Shown here: positions 46,461 to 56,034 of the stretch, in pieces
Position numbering within the stretch: position 1 is the first letter of the stretch
How the letters are laid out: every line of letters starts with the position of its first letter
NCBI RefSeq assembly: GCF_024295805.1
Contig: NZ_JANCLX010000005.1
Location: 124,001 to 188,000, forward strand
Direction: 5' to 3'
Length of the DNA stretch: 64,000 bases
DNA from: Streptomyces cucumeris
Lineage (GTDB): Bacteria; Actinomycetota; Actinomycetes; Streptomycetales; Streptomycetaceae
Program-made: the position numbers and the translations under genes
The notes under the pieces: model-generated
What the model saw: the letters and a program-made list of their open reading frames with translations, nothing else
The model's database searches: none
Told to the model about the DNA's origin: nothing

Positions 46461-47894
46461 CTAGAACGGGTTGAAGGAGTCGAACTCCTCCTGCGCCTCG
46501 TCGCGCTCCGCCTCGCGCTCCCGGCGTCGCTGCGCGGCCGGACGCGGGGCCTCGAAGCGGTGGTCCTCACCGCGGCGGCCCAGCATCTCCGCGCCCGCGT
46601 TCATGGTCGGCTCCCAGTCGAAGACGACCGCGTTGTCCTCGGGGCCGATGATGACCTCATCGCCCGCGCGGGCACCGGCCTTCACCAGCTCCTCCTCGAC
46701 ACCGAGGCGGTTCAGCCGGTCGGCGAGGTAGCCGACGGCCTCGTCGTTGTTGAAGTCGGTCTGGTGGACCCAGCGTTCGGGCTTCTCGCCCAGCACCCGG
46801 TAGGAGCCGTCCTCGGCAACGACCGTGAAGCCCGCGTCGTCCACGGCCTTGGGCCGGATGACGATTCGGGTGGCCTCCTGCTGGGGCTTGGCCGCACGCG
46901 CGTCGCCGACGATCTTCGCCAGGGCGAACGACAGCTCCTTGAGGCCGAGGTGGGCCACCGCCGAGACGTCGAAGACCTGGTAGCCACGGGCCTCCAGATC
47001 CGGACGGATGATGTCGGCGAGGTCCTTGCCGTCGGGCACATCGACCTTGTTGAGCACCACGATGCGCGGCCGGTCGTCCAGACCGCCGTACTGCGCGAGC
47101 TCCGCCTCGATGACGTCGAGGTCGGTCACCGGGTCGCGCTCGGACTCCAGCGCGGCGGTGTCCAGGACGTGCACCAGCACCGAGCACCGCTCGACATGGC
47201 GCAGGAACTCAAGGCCGAGGCCCTTGCCCTGGCTGGCGCCGGGGATCAGCCCGGGGACGTCCGCGATGGTGTAGACGGTCGAACCGGCCGTGACCACGCC
47301 GAGGTTGGGCACCAGGGTGGTGAAGGGATAGTCGGCGATCTTCGGCTTGGCGGCCGAGAGCACCGAGATCAGCGACGACTTGCCCGCGCTGGGGTAGCCG
47401 ACGAGGGCCACGTCCGCGACGGTCTTGAGCTCCAGGACGATATCGCCGGTCTGGCCGGGCTCGCCCAGCAGCGCGAAGCCGGGGGCCTTGCGGCGGGCCG
47501 AGGCGAGGGCCGCGTTGCCGAGGCCGCCGCGGCCGCCCTGGGCGGCGATGAAGGTGGTGCCCTGGCCGATGAGGTCGGCGAGGACGTTGCCCTTCGTGTC
47601 GAGCACGACGGTGCCGTCCGGAACCGGCAGCACCAGGTCCGTACCGTCCTTGCCGGAGCGGTTGCCGCCCTCACCGGGCTTGCCGTTGGTGGCCTTGCGG
47701 TGCGGGCTGTGGTGGTAGTCGAGCAGCGTGGTGACCGACTGGTCGACGACCAGGATCACATCGCCGCCGCGGCCACCGTTGCCGCCGTCCGGGCCGCCCA
47801 GCGGCTTGAACTTCTCACGGTGTACGGAGGCGCAGCCGTGGCCTCCGTTACCCGCGGCGACATGCAGCTCGACGCGGTCCACGAAGGTGGTCAT
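46461..47894 (-). CDS. obgE: GTPase Obg/CgtA
   Basis: Essential ribosome- and stress-linked GTPase of 477 residues. The N-terminal Obg fold is Gly-rich ([20 protein letters not shown] and similar). The G domain has [11 protein letters not shown] (G1), [14 protein letters not shown] (G3) and NKVDVPD (G4). A C-terminal OCT domain and a charged Arg/Glu tail follow. GGAGG stands about eight bases before the ATG. It is the last gene of the rplU-rpmA-obg order, separated from rpmA by a terminator-like hairpin. In streptomycetes Obg is linked to the onset of aerial growth. Confidence 0.96.
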   Translation of the reverse strand: MTTFVDRVELHVAAGNGGHGCASVHREKFKPLGGPDGGNGGRGGDVILVVDQSVTTLLDYHHSPHRKATNGKPGEGGNRSGKDGTDLVLPVPDGTVVLDTKGNVLADLIGQGTTFIAAQGGRGGLGNAALASARRKAPGFALLGEPGQTGDIVLELKTVADVALVGYPSAGKSSLISVLSAAKPKIADYPFTTLVPNLGVVTAGSTVYTIADVPGLIPGASQGKGLGLEFLRHVERCSVLVHVLDTAALESERDPVTDLDVIEAELAQYGGLDDRPRIVVLNKVDVPDGKDLADIIRPDLEARGYQVFDVSAVAHLGLKELSFALAKIVGDARAAKPQQEATRIVIRPKAVDDAGFTVVAEDGSYRVLGEKPERWVHQTDFNNDEAVGYLADRLNRLGVEEELVKAGARAGDEVIIGPEDNAVVFDWEPTMNAGAEMLGRRGEDHRFEAPRPAAQRRREREAERDEAQEEFDSFNPF

Positions 47895-47944
47895 GACGGA
47901 TGCCTCCAGAGGTGTTCGGTACGTGTTCTGTGGTGGTCAACGCG

Positions 47945-47994
47945 CCGAGGGCGGACCCGCTTCCCCGTCACGGGAAAGAGCGGTCCGCCCTCGG
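47945..47994 (-). terminator. Hairpin after rpmA
   Basis: 13-bp stem CCGAGGGCGGACC / GGTCCGCCCTCGG (47945-47957, 47982-47994), whose loop holds a second, smaller stem. No T-run. It may partly terminate or attenuate transcription between rpmA and obg. Confidence 0.7.
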
Positions 47995-48022
47995 AAAGGT
48001 GTGCGTGTCGCGCCGGGGCTGA

Positions 48023-48280
48023 TTACTCAGCGACCGGAACGATGTTCACGACCTTGCGGCCACGGTGGGTGCCGAACTGCACCGCACCGGCGGCCAGCGC
48101 GAACAGCGTGTCGTCGCCGCCGCGGCCGACGCCCGTGCCCGGGTGGAAGTGCGTGCCGCGCTGACGGACCAGGATCTCACCCGCGTTGACGGCCTGGCCG
48201 CCGAAGCGCTTGACGCCGAGCCGCTGGGCATTGGAGTCGCGACCGTTCCGAGTGGACGATGCGCCCTTCTTGTGTGCCAT
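48023..48280 (-). CDS. rpmA: 50S ribosomal protein L27
   Basis: Ribosomal protein of 85 residues, near the peptidyl-transferase centre. Starts [20 protein letters not shown] and contains [20 protein letters not shown] split across the family pattern, all standard. It lies 14 bases after rplU, on the same transcript. Confidence 0.97.
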   Translation of the reverse strand: MAHKKGASSTRNGRDSNAQRLGVKRFGGQAVNAGEILVRQRGTHFHPGTGVGRGGDDTLFALAAGAVQFGTHRGRKVVNIVPVAE

Positions 48281-48294
48281 GTCTCCTCAGTCCC

Positions 48295-48615
48295 TTACTT
48301 CGCAGCCGAGTCGATGCCGGTGATCTTCAGCGCGGTGTGCAGCTGGCGGTGGCCGATCCGCTTGCGGTAACCGGTCTTGTTCTTGTACTTCAGGATGTCG
48401 ATCTTGGCACCCTTGTGGTGGTCGACAACCTCGGCGTGGACCTTCACGCCGGCCAGCACCCAGGGGTCGCTGGTGACGGCGTCGCCGTCGACGACGAGCA
48501 GAGTCGAGAGCTCGACACTGTCGCCGACCTTGCTGTCGGACATCCGGTCGACCTCGATGACATCGCCCACGGCCACCTTCTGCTGGCGGCCGCCGGTGCG
48601 CACGATCGCGTACAC
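48295..48615 (-). CDS. rplU: 50S ribosomal protein L21
   Basis: Ribosomal protein of 106 residues, the normal length. GTG 48615 begins [18 protein letters not shown], the conserved N-terminus. The C-terminal [15 protein letters not shown] matches L21. The frame is open upstream, but homology starts here. It heads the rplU-rpmA-obg group. The 5' region contains two hairpins (below). Confidence 0.96.
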   Translation of the reverse strand: MYAIVRTGGRQQKVAVGDVIEVDRMSDSKVGDSVELSTLLVVDGDAVTSDPWVLAGVKVHAEVVDHHKGAKIDILKYKNKTGYRKRIGHRQLHTALKITGIDSAAK

Positions 48616-48668
48616 GCGGTTCTCACTCTCTCGTTCGAAGACGGGACCTCTGATGCCAGCCGCTCCAC

Positions 48669-48766
48669 ATGACCCTCCACGGGTCATGACAACCGAGTGA
48701 TTCCGCGCGACGACTGCCGCTTGTGATTCATCTTCGGCCGAGCGGCCTCTCCCGACGGAGCGGGAG
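48669..48766 (-). promoter_or_regulatory. rplU upstream hairpins
   Basis: The 5' region of rplU has a 7-bp stem ATGACCC / GGGTCAT (48669-48675, 48681-48687) and a 6-bp stem CTCCCG / CGGGAG (48749-48754, 48761-48766). They could form a ribosomal-protein leader or be part of the promoter context. No firm promoter was assigned. Confidence 0.35.
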
Positions 48767-48820
48767 GGATCTGCTCAGGGGTTTGGCGTACAGACGCCGA
48801 GGGTCAAGGCTACCAGAGCC

Positions 48821-48858
48821 CGGAGGGGCGCCTGCTCGGGTGAGGAGGCGCCCCTCCG
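48821..48858 (-). terminator. Terminator of the RNase E gene
   Basis: A 13-bp stem (CGGAGGGGCGCCT, 48821-48833, with 48846-48858), with a 12-base loop, 22 bases after the RNase E stop. No T-run. Confidence 0.8.
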
Positions 48859-48879
48859 GGGCCGTGGGACGACCGGCCG

Positions 48880-51800
48880 TCAGTCGTCGGCGGCGGCCGA
48901 GACCGCCTGCGGCGACTGCTGCTCCGCCGCCGCGGTCTTCTTCGACGCCGACTTCTTGGCCGTGGTCTTCTTCGCCGTGGTCTTCTTGGCCGTCGTCTTC
49001 TTGGCGGCCGTCTTCTTCGCCACGGTCTTCTTCGCGGCCGTCTTCTTCGCCGGGGCCTTCTTGGCGGCGGTCTTGCGCGCCGTCTTCCTGGCCGGAGCCG
49101 CGGCCTCGCCGTCAGCCGGTGCGGCCTCGGCGGCCTCCGCCGCCTCGACCACCGGCTCGGGCTCCGGCGCGGAGTCGGCCGCGGGCGCGCCCACGACCAC
49201 CACGGCGGCGTCCTCGGCACCCGCAGGCGAGCCCGCCGGGGCGGACACCTTCCGGGTCACCCGGCGGCGCGCACGCGGCGCGGGAGCGGCCTCGGGAGCC
49301 TCGGGGACCTCGACGGCCTCCGGGGCGGCGGGAGCGGGCACCTCGGCCGGGGCCTCGGCGGCCTGCTCCGACGCCTTGCCGGACCGCCGCGCCTTCTTCT
49401 CGGGCTTTCCGGCCTTCCCTGCCTTCTCGGCCTGGGGCGCTTCCTTGTGCTCGTCCGCGCCGACGACCACGACGGCCTCCTGCTGCGCGGCGGCCTTCGG
49501 GGCACCCGCCGGGGCGGACGCCTTCCGGGTCGCCCGGCGGCGGGTACGGCCACGGCCGGCGGCGGCCTCGGCCTCGGCGGCGCTGCTGTACAGCTCCTCG
49601 TCGGCCGCGAAGACCGGCTCCGGCAGGGCCGTGGGCGCCGCGGCCTCGGCCGCGACCTCCTCGGCCGCCTCGACGACCGTCTCGCCCTCGGGCTCGGTCT
49701 CCGGCTCGGCGGCGGCCCGGTCCTGCTCGGGCGCCTGCTGGCCGCCACCGGACTTCTTCTTCTTGCGCTTGCCGCCACCGCCACCGACCGAGGTGGGCTG
49801 GTCCATGTGGAGGATCACGCCGCGGCCGTTGCAGTGGACACAGGACTCGGAGAAGGACTCCAGCAGCCCCTGGCCGACCCGCTTACGGGTCATCTGGACC
49901 AGACCCAGCGAGGTGACCTCCGCCACCTGGTGCTTGGTGCGGTCCCGGCCCAGGCACTCCAGCAGCCTGCGCAGCACCAGGTCCCGGTTGGACTCCAGCA
50001 CCATGTCGATGAAGTCGATCACGATGATGCCGCCGAGGTCGCGCAGCCGTAGCTGGCGCACGATCTCCTCGGCCGCCTCCAGGTTGTTCCTGGTGACCGT
50101 CTCCTCCAGGTTGCCGCCCTGGCCGGTGAACTTGCCGGTGTTGACGTCGACGACGATCATCGCCTCGGTCCGGTCGATCACCAGCGAACCGCCGCTGGGC
50201 AGCCAGACCTTGCGGTCCAGCGCCTTCATCAGCTGCTCGTCGATCCGGTACGTGGCGAAGACATCGACGTCCGAGGTCCACTTCTGGAGCCGGTCGGCGA
50301 GGTCGGGCGCCACATGCGAGACATAGCCGTGGATGGTGTCCCAGGCGTCGTCACCGCTCACGATGACCTTGGAGAAGTCCTCGTTGAAGATGTCGCGGAC
50401 GACCCGGACGGTCATGTCCGGCTCGCCGTAGAGCAGCGACGGGGCGTTGCCGCTCTTCGCCTTCTTCTGGATCTCCTCCCACTGCGCCTGGAGGCGCTGG
50501 ACGTCGCGGGCGAGCTCATCCTCGCTGGCGCCCTCCGCGGCGGTGCGGACGATCACGCCCGCGTCCTCGGGAACGATCTTCTTCAGGATCTGCTTCAGCC
50601 GGGCCCGCTCGGTGTCGGGCAGCTTGCGGCTGATACCGGTCATCGAGCCCTCGGGCACGTACACCAGGTAGCGGCCGGGCAGCGAGACCTGGCTGGTGAG
50701 GCGGGCGCCCTTGTGGCCGATCGGGTCCTTGGTGACCTGGACCAGCACCGACTGCCCGGACTTCAGGGCGGTCTCGATCCGGCGCGGCCCGTTGGCCATG
50801 CCCAGCGCCTCGAAGTTCACCTCGCCCGCGTACAGCACCGCGTTGCGGCCCTTGCCGATGTCGACGAAGGCGGCCTCCATCGACGGCAGCACGTTCTGGA
50901 CCTTGCCCAGGTAGACGTTGCCGACGTAGCTGCTGGACTGCTCCTTGTTGACGAAGTGCTCGACGAGGACGTTGTCCTCCAGCACCCCGATCTGGGTGCG
51001 CTCACCGCTCTGCCGCACCACCATGACCCGCTCGACCGCCTCGCGGCGGGCCAGGAACTCGGCCTCGGTGATGATCGGCACCCGGCGGCGGCCCTGCTCG
51101 CGCCCCTCGCGGCGGCGCTGCTTCTTGGCCTCCAGACGGGTGGAGCCCTTGATGGACTGCACCTCGTCGGCGCTGGTGCCGGACTCGGCGTCCTTCTTGC
51201 GGGGCTCGCGGACCTTGACGACGGTGCGCTCCGGGTCGTCCCCGCCCGACTCGACGTCGCTGTCCCCGCTGCGGCGGCGACGGCGACGGCGACGACGGCT
51301 GCTGCTGGAACCCTCATCGGCTCCGGCACCCTCGTCGGACCGGCCACCGGACTCCCCGTCGCCCTCGGCCTCGGCGGCGGACTCGTCCTCGTCACGCTCC
51401 TCGCCCTCGGCGCGGCCCTCGCCGCCCTCGGCGTCGGCGGTCTCACCACGGCGGCGACGACGGCCGCCACGGCGACGGCGGCGGGCCGGGCGGTCACCCG
51501 ACTCCTCGTCGCCCTGCTCGCCCTCGGCGTGCTGCTCCTCGGCCTCGGTCTCGGTCTCGGCCTCGGCCTCGGACGGTGCCGCGGATTCGGCGGCCTCGGC
51601 GGGCGCGGTGGTCTCCTCGGCCTCCGTGCGCTCCTCGGCGGGCTCACCACGACGGCGGCGACGGCGGCGGGCGGGCGCCGCGGTCTCGGCCGCGGGCTGC
51701 TCCTCCTCGGCCTTGGCCTCGGTCTCGGCGGTCTCCTCGCCCTGGGCGGCCGCGGCCTCGGCGGCGGCGCTCTCCGGGGTCTGGAACACCGGCTCGGTGA

Positions 51801-52872
51801 AGACCGGCGCCTGGAAGACGGCCGTCGGCGGGCGCGCGGCCCGGCGGCGGCGCGGCGCGGGCTCCTGCTCGGGCTCCGCCCCAGCGCCCTCGGACGCCGC
51901 GGGGGCGTCGGCGGAAGCGGTCTCGGCGGCGGCCGCGGCCTTACGGGTGGCGCGGCGACGGGTGCGCGCGGGAGCGGCGGACACGGTCTCGGCCTCGGCG
52001 GCCTCCTCCGTCTCCTCGGGCTTCTGCTCCGGGGCGGCCGCGGCCGTCTCCGGCTCGGCCGCCTCCGGCGCACCGGCCGGGGCGGTCACCTTGCGGGTGG
52101 CGCGACGACGGCGGGCGCGCGGCGCCTCCTCGGCCGGTTCGGCCGGGGCATCGGCTGCGACTGCGGCTGGGGCGGTGGCCTCCTCACCACTGCCGCCAGC
52201 GGCCGCCGTAGCCGACGCGTCCTCGTCGGCCGACCGCGGAGCGCCCGCCGGAGCGGTCGCCTTACGGGTGGCGCGGCGACGCGATCGCGCGGGCGGCGCG
52301 GAGTCGGCGGCGGGCTCGGCGGGGGTGTCGGCCGTGGCCTCGGCGGGCTGCTCATCGGTGGCCACGACGGTCTCGGCACTCTGCGGCGCTCCGGCCGGGG
52401 CCGCGGCCTTGCGGGTGGCACGGCGGCGGCTGCGGGCGGGCGGCGCGGTCTCGGTGACCGGCTCGGCCACCGGCTCCGCGGCGGGCTCCGTACCCCGTCC
52501 GGCCTCGGCGGGGACGACCGTTTCGGCGGCCTCGGGTGCTCCGGCCGGGGCCGTGGCCTTACGGGTGGCACGGCGGCGGGAACGCGCGGGCGGCGCGGCG
52601 TCGGACGCGGCGGCGGCCGGCTCGGAGGCGGTCACCGCGGCGATCTCCTCGGCCGGTATGGCCGGCACGGCGGGGGCGACGGTCTCGGCGTCGCCCACCA
52701 CGCCCGCCGGAGGTCCGGCGGGCCGGGACGCCGCGCGGCGGCGGCGTGGCGGCAGGGTGTCGCTGGGGGTGCCGTCCTGGGCGTCCCCGGGGGCGGCGCC
52801 AACGCGGGGCGCGCTCTGTCCCAGGGGCTGCACAGGCTGGACAGGTTCGATCGGCTCAATCGGCTCGAGCAT
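48880..52872 (-). CDS. rne: Ribonuclease E/G (long, repeat-rich)
   Basis: Endoribonuclease of about 1330 residues for rRNA processing and mRNA decay. The catalytic core (about 610-1030) has an S1 domain (VRQSGERTQIGVLEDNVLVE), the DNase-like region with the metal-binding Asp residues (MIVVDVNTGKFTGQGG, GGIIVIDFIDM), and the zinc-link CVHCNGRG. Both flanks are low-complexity. A motif RRRATRK(A/V)xAPAGxP occurs about seven times (near 52550, 52400, 52260, 52090, 51950, 49520, 49250), and the C-terminal tail repeats AKKT. ATG 52872 (MLEPIEPIEPVQ) is used; ATG 53004 is in frame. Confidence 0.93.
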   Translation of the reverse strand: MLEPIEPIEPVQPVQPLGQSAPRVGAAPGDAQDGTPSDTLPPRRRRAASRPAGPPAGVVGDAETVAPAVPAIPAEEIAAVTASEPAAAASDAAPPARSRRRATRKATAPAGAPEAAETVVPAEAGRGTEPAAEPVAEPVTETAPPARSRRRATRKAAAPAGAPQSAETVVATDEQPAEATADTPAEPAADSAPPARSRRRATRKATAPAGAPRSADEDASATAAAGGSGEEATAPAAVAADAPAEPAEEAPRARRRRATRKVTAPAGAPEAAEPETAAAAPEQKPEETEEAAEAETVSAAPARTRRRATRKAAAAAETASADAPAASEGAGAEPEQEPAPRRRRAARPPTAVFQAPVFTEPVFQTPESAAAEAAAAQGEETAETEAKAEEEQPAAETAAPARRRRRRRGEPAEERTEAEETTAPAEAAESAAPSEAEAETETEAEEQHAEGEQGDEESGDRPARRRRRGGRRRRRGETADAEGGEGRAEGEERDEDESAAEAEGDGESGGRSDEGAGADEGSSSSRRRRRRRRRSGDSDVESGGDDPERTVVKVREPRKKDAESGTSADEVQSIKGSTRLEAKKQRRREGREQGRRRVPIITEAEFLARREAVERVMVVRQSGERTQIGVLEDNVLVEHFVNKEQSSSYVGNVYLGKVQNVLPSMEAAFVDIGKGRNAVLYAGEVNFEALGMANGPRRIETALKSGQSVLVQVTKDPIGHKGARLTSQVSLPGRYLVYVPEGSMTGISRKLPDTERARLKQILKKIVPEDAGVIVRTAAEGASEDELARDVQRLQAQWEEIQKKAKSGNAPSLLYGEPDMTVRVVRDIFNEDFSKVIVSGDDAWDTIHGYVSHVAPDLADRLQKWTSDVDVFATYRIDEQLMKALDRKVWLPSGGSLVIDRTEAMIVVDVNTGKFTGQGGNLEETVTRNNLEAAEEIVRQLRLRDLGGIIVIDFIDMVLESNRDLVLRRLLECLGRDRTKHQVAEVTSLGLVQMTRKRVGQGLLESFSESCVHCNGRGVILHMDQPTSVGGGGGKRKKKKSGGGQQAPEQDRAAAEPETEPEGETVVEAAEEVAAEAAAPTALPEPVFAADEELYSSAAEAEAAAGRGRTRRRATRKASAPAGAPKAAAQQEAVVVVGADEHKEAPQAEKAGKAGKPEKKARRSGKASEQAAEAPAEVPAPAAPEAVEVPEAPEAAPAPRARRRVTRKVSAPAGSPAGAEDAAVVVVGAPAADSAPEPEPVVEAAEAAEAAPADGEAAAPARKTARKTAAKKAPAKKTAAKKTVAKKTAAKKTTAKKTTAKKTTAKKSASKKTAAAEQQSPQAVSAAADD

Positions 52873-53092
52873 GCGGGCGGTTCTCCCGTCACGCTCCCGG
52901 GCGCCGCGCCTGCTTCCGGCCGCAGCCGCGCTGTGCGCGGGTGCCGCCGTCCGGGGCGTGGGCGCCGCACGGGAGCTGTCGTCTCGCTCGCCGGGACCGG
53001 ACATGGCCGGGACCGGCGAAAGTCTCCTGGTCAGTGCGCCAGCCGGACCCGGGTGGCTCCCAAGTGCATCGGCGGCGCATCGACGGCGGTCC

Positions 53093-53911
53093 TTACGCGG
53101 AACCTTCCGGCGCCATCGCGGCGGTCAGCTCGGCGGCCGTGGGTGGGGCGGCCGTGACTGCCTCGCGATCGGGCGCGAGCGGGTCGGTCACCGTGCCGGA
53201 CTCCTCATCGAGCAGCCCCTGCGCCAGCCTGGTCACCGCTGCGGGGACCGGCGGCGCCAGGTCGGCCGTGGCGCGGAGACCGGACAGGACGTCGTCGGGT
53301 CGTACGGCAGGTGTCAGATGCCGTACTACCAGCCGCAGTATCGCACAGCCACCGTCCACCGGCCTATCGGCCGGGGCGCCGGTCGCCTCCAGCCGGACCA
53401 CGGCGGCACGCGCGTCGAAGGTCCGCAACCCGTTTTTGGTCCGGCGCTCCACCTCGACCGTGTCGGCCGCGAGGAAGGCGGTGACGGCCCGTTCGGCGTC
53501 CGCGGGGGCGACCCGGTCCAGCCGGATCTCCCATACGGACGCCTCCAGCCGGTCCGCCATACCGGACGTCCTGGCCTCGACGGCGTCGATGACGTCCAGG
53601 CCGGGAGGCAGCGACTCGTCGAGGAGGGCGCGCAGCGTGTCGGGGTCACGCGCCTCGGTGAGCTGGATCTCCAGGTACTCGGCCTCACTGCCGGTGCCGG
53701 TGGGTGCGGCATTGGCGTACGACACCTTGGGGTGCGGGGTGAAACCCGCCGAGTACGCCATGGGCACCTCGGCGCGGCGCAGCGCCCGCTCGAAGGCGCG
53801 CTGGAAGTCGCGGTGGCTGGTGAACCGGAGGCGGCCGCGCTTGGTGTAGCGCAAACGGATGCGCTGCACCGCCGGTGCGGGCGGCGGGCCTTCGGGCTGT
53901 CGCTTGCCCAG
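53093..53911 (-). CDS. TIGR03936/DUF2344 radical-SAM-associated protein (likely CTG start)
   Basis: Protein of 272 residues of the DUF2344/TIGR03936 family, found with radical SAM partners. Family sequence: IRLRYTKRGRLRFTSHRDFQ, AEVPMAYSAGFTPHPKVSYA, GTGSEAEYLEIQLTEARD. No ATG, GTG or TTG lies between the ribosome site and the conserved start. CTG 53911 stands seven bases after AAGGAGA (53925-53919) and precedes GKRQPEGPPPAPAVQRIRLR, so CTG is the likely start. GTG 53869 is the next alternative but has no ribosome site. The gene lies between the B12-binding radical SAM partner (upstream) and RNase E (downstream). Confidence 0.85.
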   Translation of the reverse strand: MGKRQPEGPPPAPAVQRIRLRYTKRGRLRFTSHRDFQRAFERALRRAEVPMAYSAGFTPHPKVSYANAAPTGTGSEAEYLEIQLTEARDPDTLRALLDESLPPGLDVIDAVEARTSGMADRLEASVWEIRLDRVAPADAERAVTAFLAADTVEVERRTKNGLRTFDARAAVVRLEATGAPADRPVDGGCAILRLVVRHLTPAVRPDDVLSGLRATADLAPPVPAAVTRLAQGLLDEESGTVTDPLAPDREAVTAAPPTAAELTAAMAPEGSA

Positions 53912-54006
53912 GGGAGTGTCTCCTTGTGTTCCTGGCTTTTCCGTGCCGGGCCGGCTCGGCCCGGCACGTTCCAGCCTACTTTGTGGGCTGTCCGTCGACG
54001 GTTCGG

Positions 54007-55932
54007 CTACTTCACGACCGACAGCGGCAGCAGCTTGCGGCCCGTGGGGCCGATCTGGATCTCGGTCTGCATCTGCGGGCAGACGCCGCAGTCGAAGCAG
54101 GGGGTCCAGCGGCAGTCCTCGACCTCGGTCTCGTCGAGCGAGTCCTGCCAGTCCTCCCAGAGCCAGTCCTTGTCGAGCCCGGAGTCCAGGTGGTCCCAGG
54201 GCAGGACCTCCTCGTAGGAGCGCTCGCGGGTGGTGTACCAGGCGACGTCCAGCCCGAAGCCGGGCAGGGTCCGCTCGGCGCACGCCATCCAGCGGTCGTA
54301 GGAGAAGTGTTCGCGCCAGCCGTCGAAACGGCCGCCGTCCTCGTAGACGGCGCGGATGACGGCGCCCACCCGGCGGTCGCCGCGGGAGAGCAGGCCCTCG
54401 ACGATGCCCGGCTTGCCGTCGTGGTAGCGGAAGCCGATGGAGCGTCCGTACTTCTTGTCGCTGCGGATCCGGTCGCGCAGCTTCTCCAGCCGGGCGTCCG
54501 TCTCCTCGGCGCTGAGCTGCGGCGCCCACTGGAACGGGGTGTGCGGCTTGGGGACGAAACCGCCGATCGAGACAGTGCAGCGGATGTCGTTCTTGCCGGA
54601 CACCTCACGGCCCTTGGCGATGACCTTCGTCGCCATGTCGGCGATCTGGAGGACGTCGTCGTCGGTCTCGGTGGGCAGACCGCACATGAAGTACAGCTTC
54701 ACCTGGCGCCAGCCGTTGCCGTACGCGGTGGAAACGGTCCGGATGAGGTCCTCTTCGGAGACCATCTTGTTGATGACCTTGCGGATGCGCTCCGAACCGC
54801 CCTCGGGGGCGAAGGTCAGACCCGACCGGCGCCCGTTGCGGGTCAGCTCATTGGCCAGGTCGATGTTGAACGCGTCCACCCGGGTCGAGGGCAGGGACAG
54901 ACCGATCTTGTCCTCTTCGTACCGGTCCGCCAGCCCCTTGGCGACATCGCCGATCTCGGTGTGGTCGGCGGAGGACAGCGACAGCAGGCCGACCTCCTCG
55001 AAGCCGGTGTTCTTCAGCCCCTTCTCGACCATCTCGCCGATACCGGTGATGGAGCGCTCGCGCACCGGACGGGTGATCATGCCCGCCTGGCAGAAGCGGC
55101 AGCCACGGGTGCAGCCGCGGAAGATCTCCACCGACATCCGCTCGTGGACCGTCTCGGCCAGCGGCACCAGGGGCTGCTTGGGGTACGGCCACTCGTCGAG
55201 GTCCATCACGGTGTGCTTGGAAACCCGCCACGGCACGCCCGAACGGTTGGGCACCACCCGGGAGATCCGGCCGTCGGCCAGGTACTCCACGTCGTAGAAC
55301 CGCGGTACGTAGACCCCGCCGGTGCGGGCGAGCCGGAAGAGCAGCTCCTCGCGGCCGCCGGGGCGGCCCTCGGCCTTCCACGCCCGGGTGATCTCGGTCA
55401 TCTCCAGCACGGCCTGCTCACCGTCGCCGATCACCGCGCAGTCGATGAAGTCCGCGATCGGCTCGGGGTTGAACGCGGCGTGACCGCCCGCGACCACGAC
55501 GGGGTGGTCCTCGGTACGGTCGGCGGCGTCCAGCGGGATCCCGGCCAGGTCGAGCGCGGTGAGCAGGTTGGTGTAGCCCAGCTCGGTGGAGAACGAGACG
55601 CCGAACAGGTCGAAGGCCGCGACCGGGCGGTGCGCGTCCACGGTGAACTGCGGCACCTCGTGCTTGCGCATCAGCTCCTCGAGGTCCGGCCAGACGCTGT
55701 AGGTGCGCTCGGCGAGCACACCCTCGCGCTCGTTGAGGACCTCGTAGAGGATCATGACGCCCTGGTTGGGCAGACCGACCTCGTAGGCGTCGGGGTACAT
55801 GAGCGCCCAGCGGACGTCACAGTCGTCCCACGGCTTGACCGTGGAGTTGAGCTCCCCGCCTACGTACTGGATCGGCTTCTGCACATGCGGGAGCAGGGCC
55901 TCGAGCTGTGGGAAGACCGACTCGACAGACAT
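54007..55932 (-). CDS. TIGR03960 family B12-binding radical SAM protein
   Basis: Protein of 641 residues. An N-terminal cobalamin-binding-like part is followed by a radical SAM core with the cluster motif CTRGCRFCQAGMI (Cys-x3-Cys-x2-Cys) near residue 260, and SAM-binding region GLLSLSSADH. A Cys-rich tail (CRWTPCFDCGVCPQMQ) at the C-terminus may bind a second cluster. It precedes the TIGR03936 gene, its usual partner; in some bacteria the two are fused. Substrate unknown. Confidence 0.92.
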   Translation of the reverse strand: MSVESVFPQLEALLPHVQKPIQYVGGELNSTVKPWDDCDVRWALMYPDAYEVGLPNQGVMILYEVLNEREGVLAERTYSVWPDLEELMRKHEVPQFTVDAHRPVAAFDLFGVSFSTELGYTNLLTALDLAGIPLDAADRTEDHPVVVAGGHAAFNPEPIADFIDCAVIGDGEQAVLEMTEITRAWKAEGRPGGREELLFRLARTGGVYVPRFYDVEYLADGRISRVVPNRSGVPWRVSKHTVMDLDEWPYPKQPLVPLAETVHERMSVEIFRGCTRGCRFCQAGMITRPVRERSITGIGEMVEKGLKNTGFEEVGLLSLSSADHTEIGDVAKGLADRYEEDKIGLSLPSTRVDAFNIDLANELTRNGRRSGLTFAPEGGSERIRKVINKMVSEEDLIRTVSTAYGNGWRQVKLYFMCGLPTETDDDVLQIADMATKVIAKGREVSGKNDIRCTVSIGGFVPKPHTPFQWAPQLSAEETDARLEKLRDRIRSDKKYGRSIGFRYHDGKPGIVEGLLSRGDRRVGAVIRAVYEDGGRFDGWREHFSYDRWMACAERTLPGFGLDVAWYTTRERSYEEVLPWDHLDSGLDKDWLWEDWQDSLDETEVEDCRWTPCFDCGVCPQMQTEIQIGPTGRKLLPLSVVK

Positions 55933-56034
55933 CGTGTGGGAGATACCTTCGTGAGCTGACAGGGGTGACCCTCAAGCGTACCGGTCCCGCGGGCACCCTC
56001 TCGCCACACCGCGGTGGAGCCGCCCCCGGGCCGG

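Noticed and set aside
48930..52590. A CRISPR-like repeat array
   Set aside because: The repeats are coding, occur in RNase E, are irregularly spaced and encode a protein motif.
50314..54217. Long open frames on the plus strand opposite RNase E
   Set aside because: They mirror the RNase E repeats; no conserved sequence appears in their translations.
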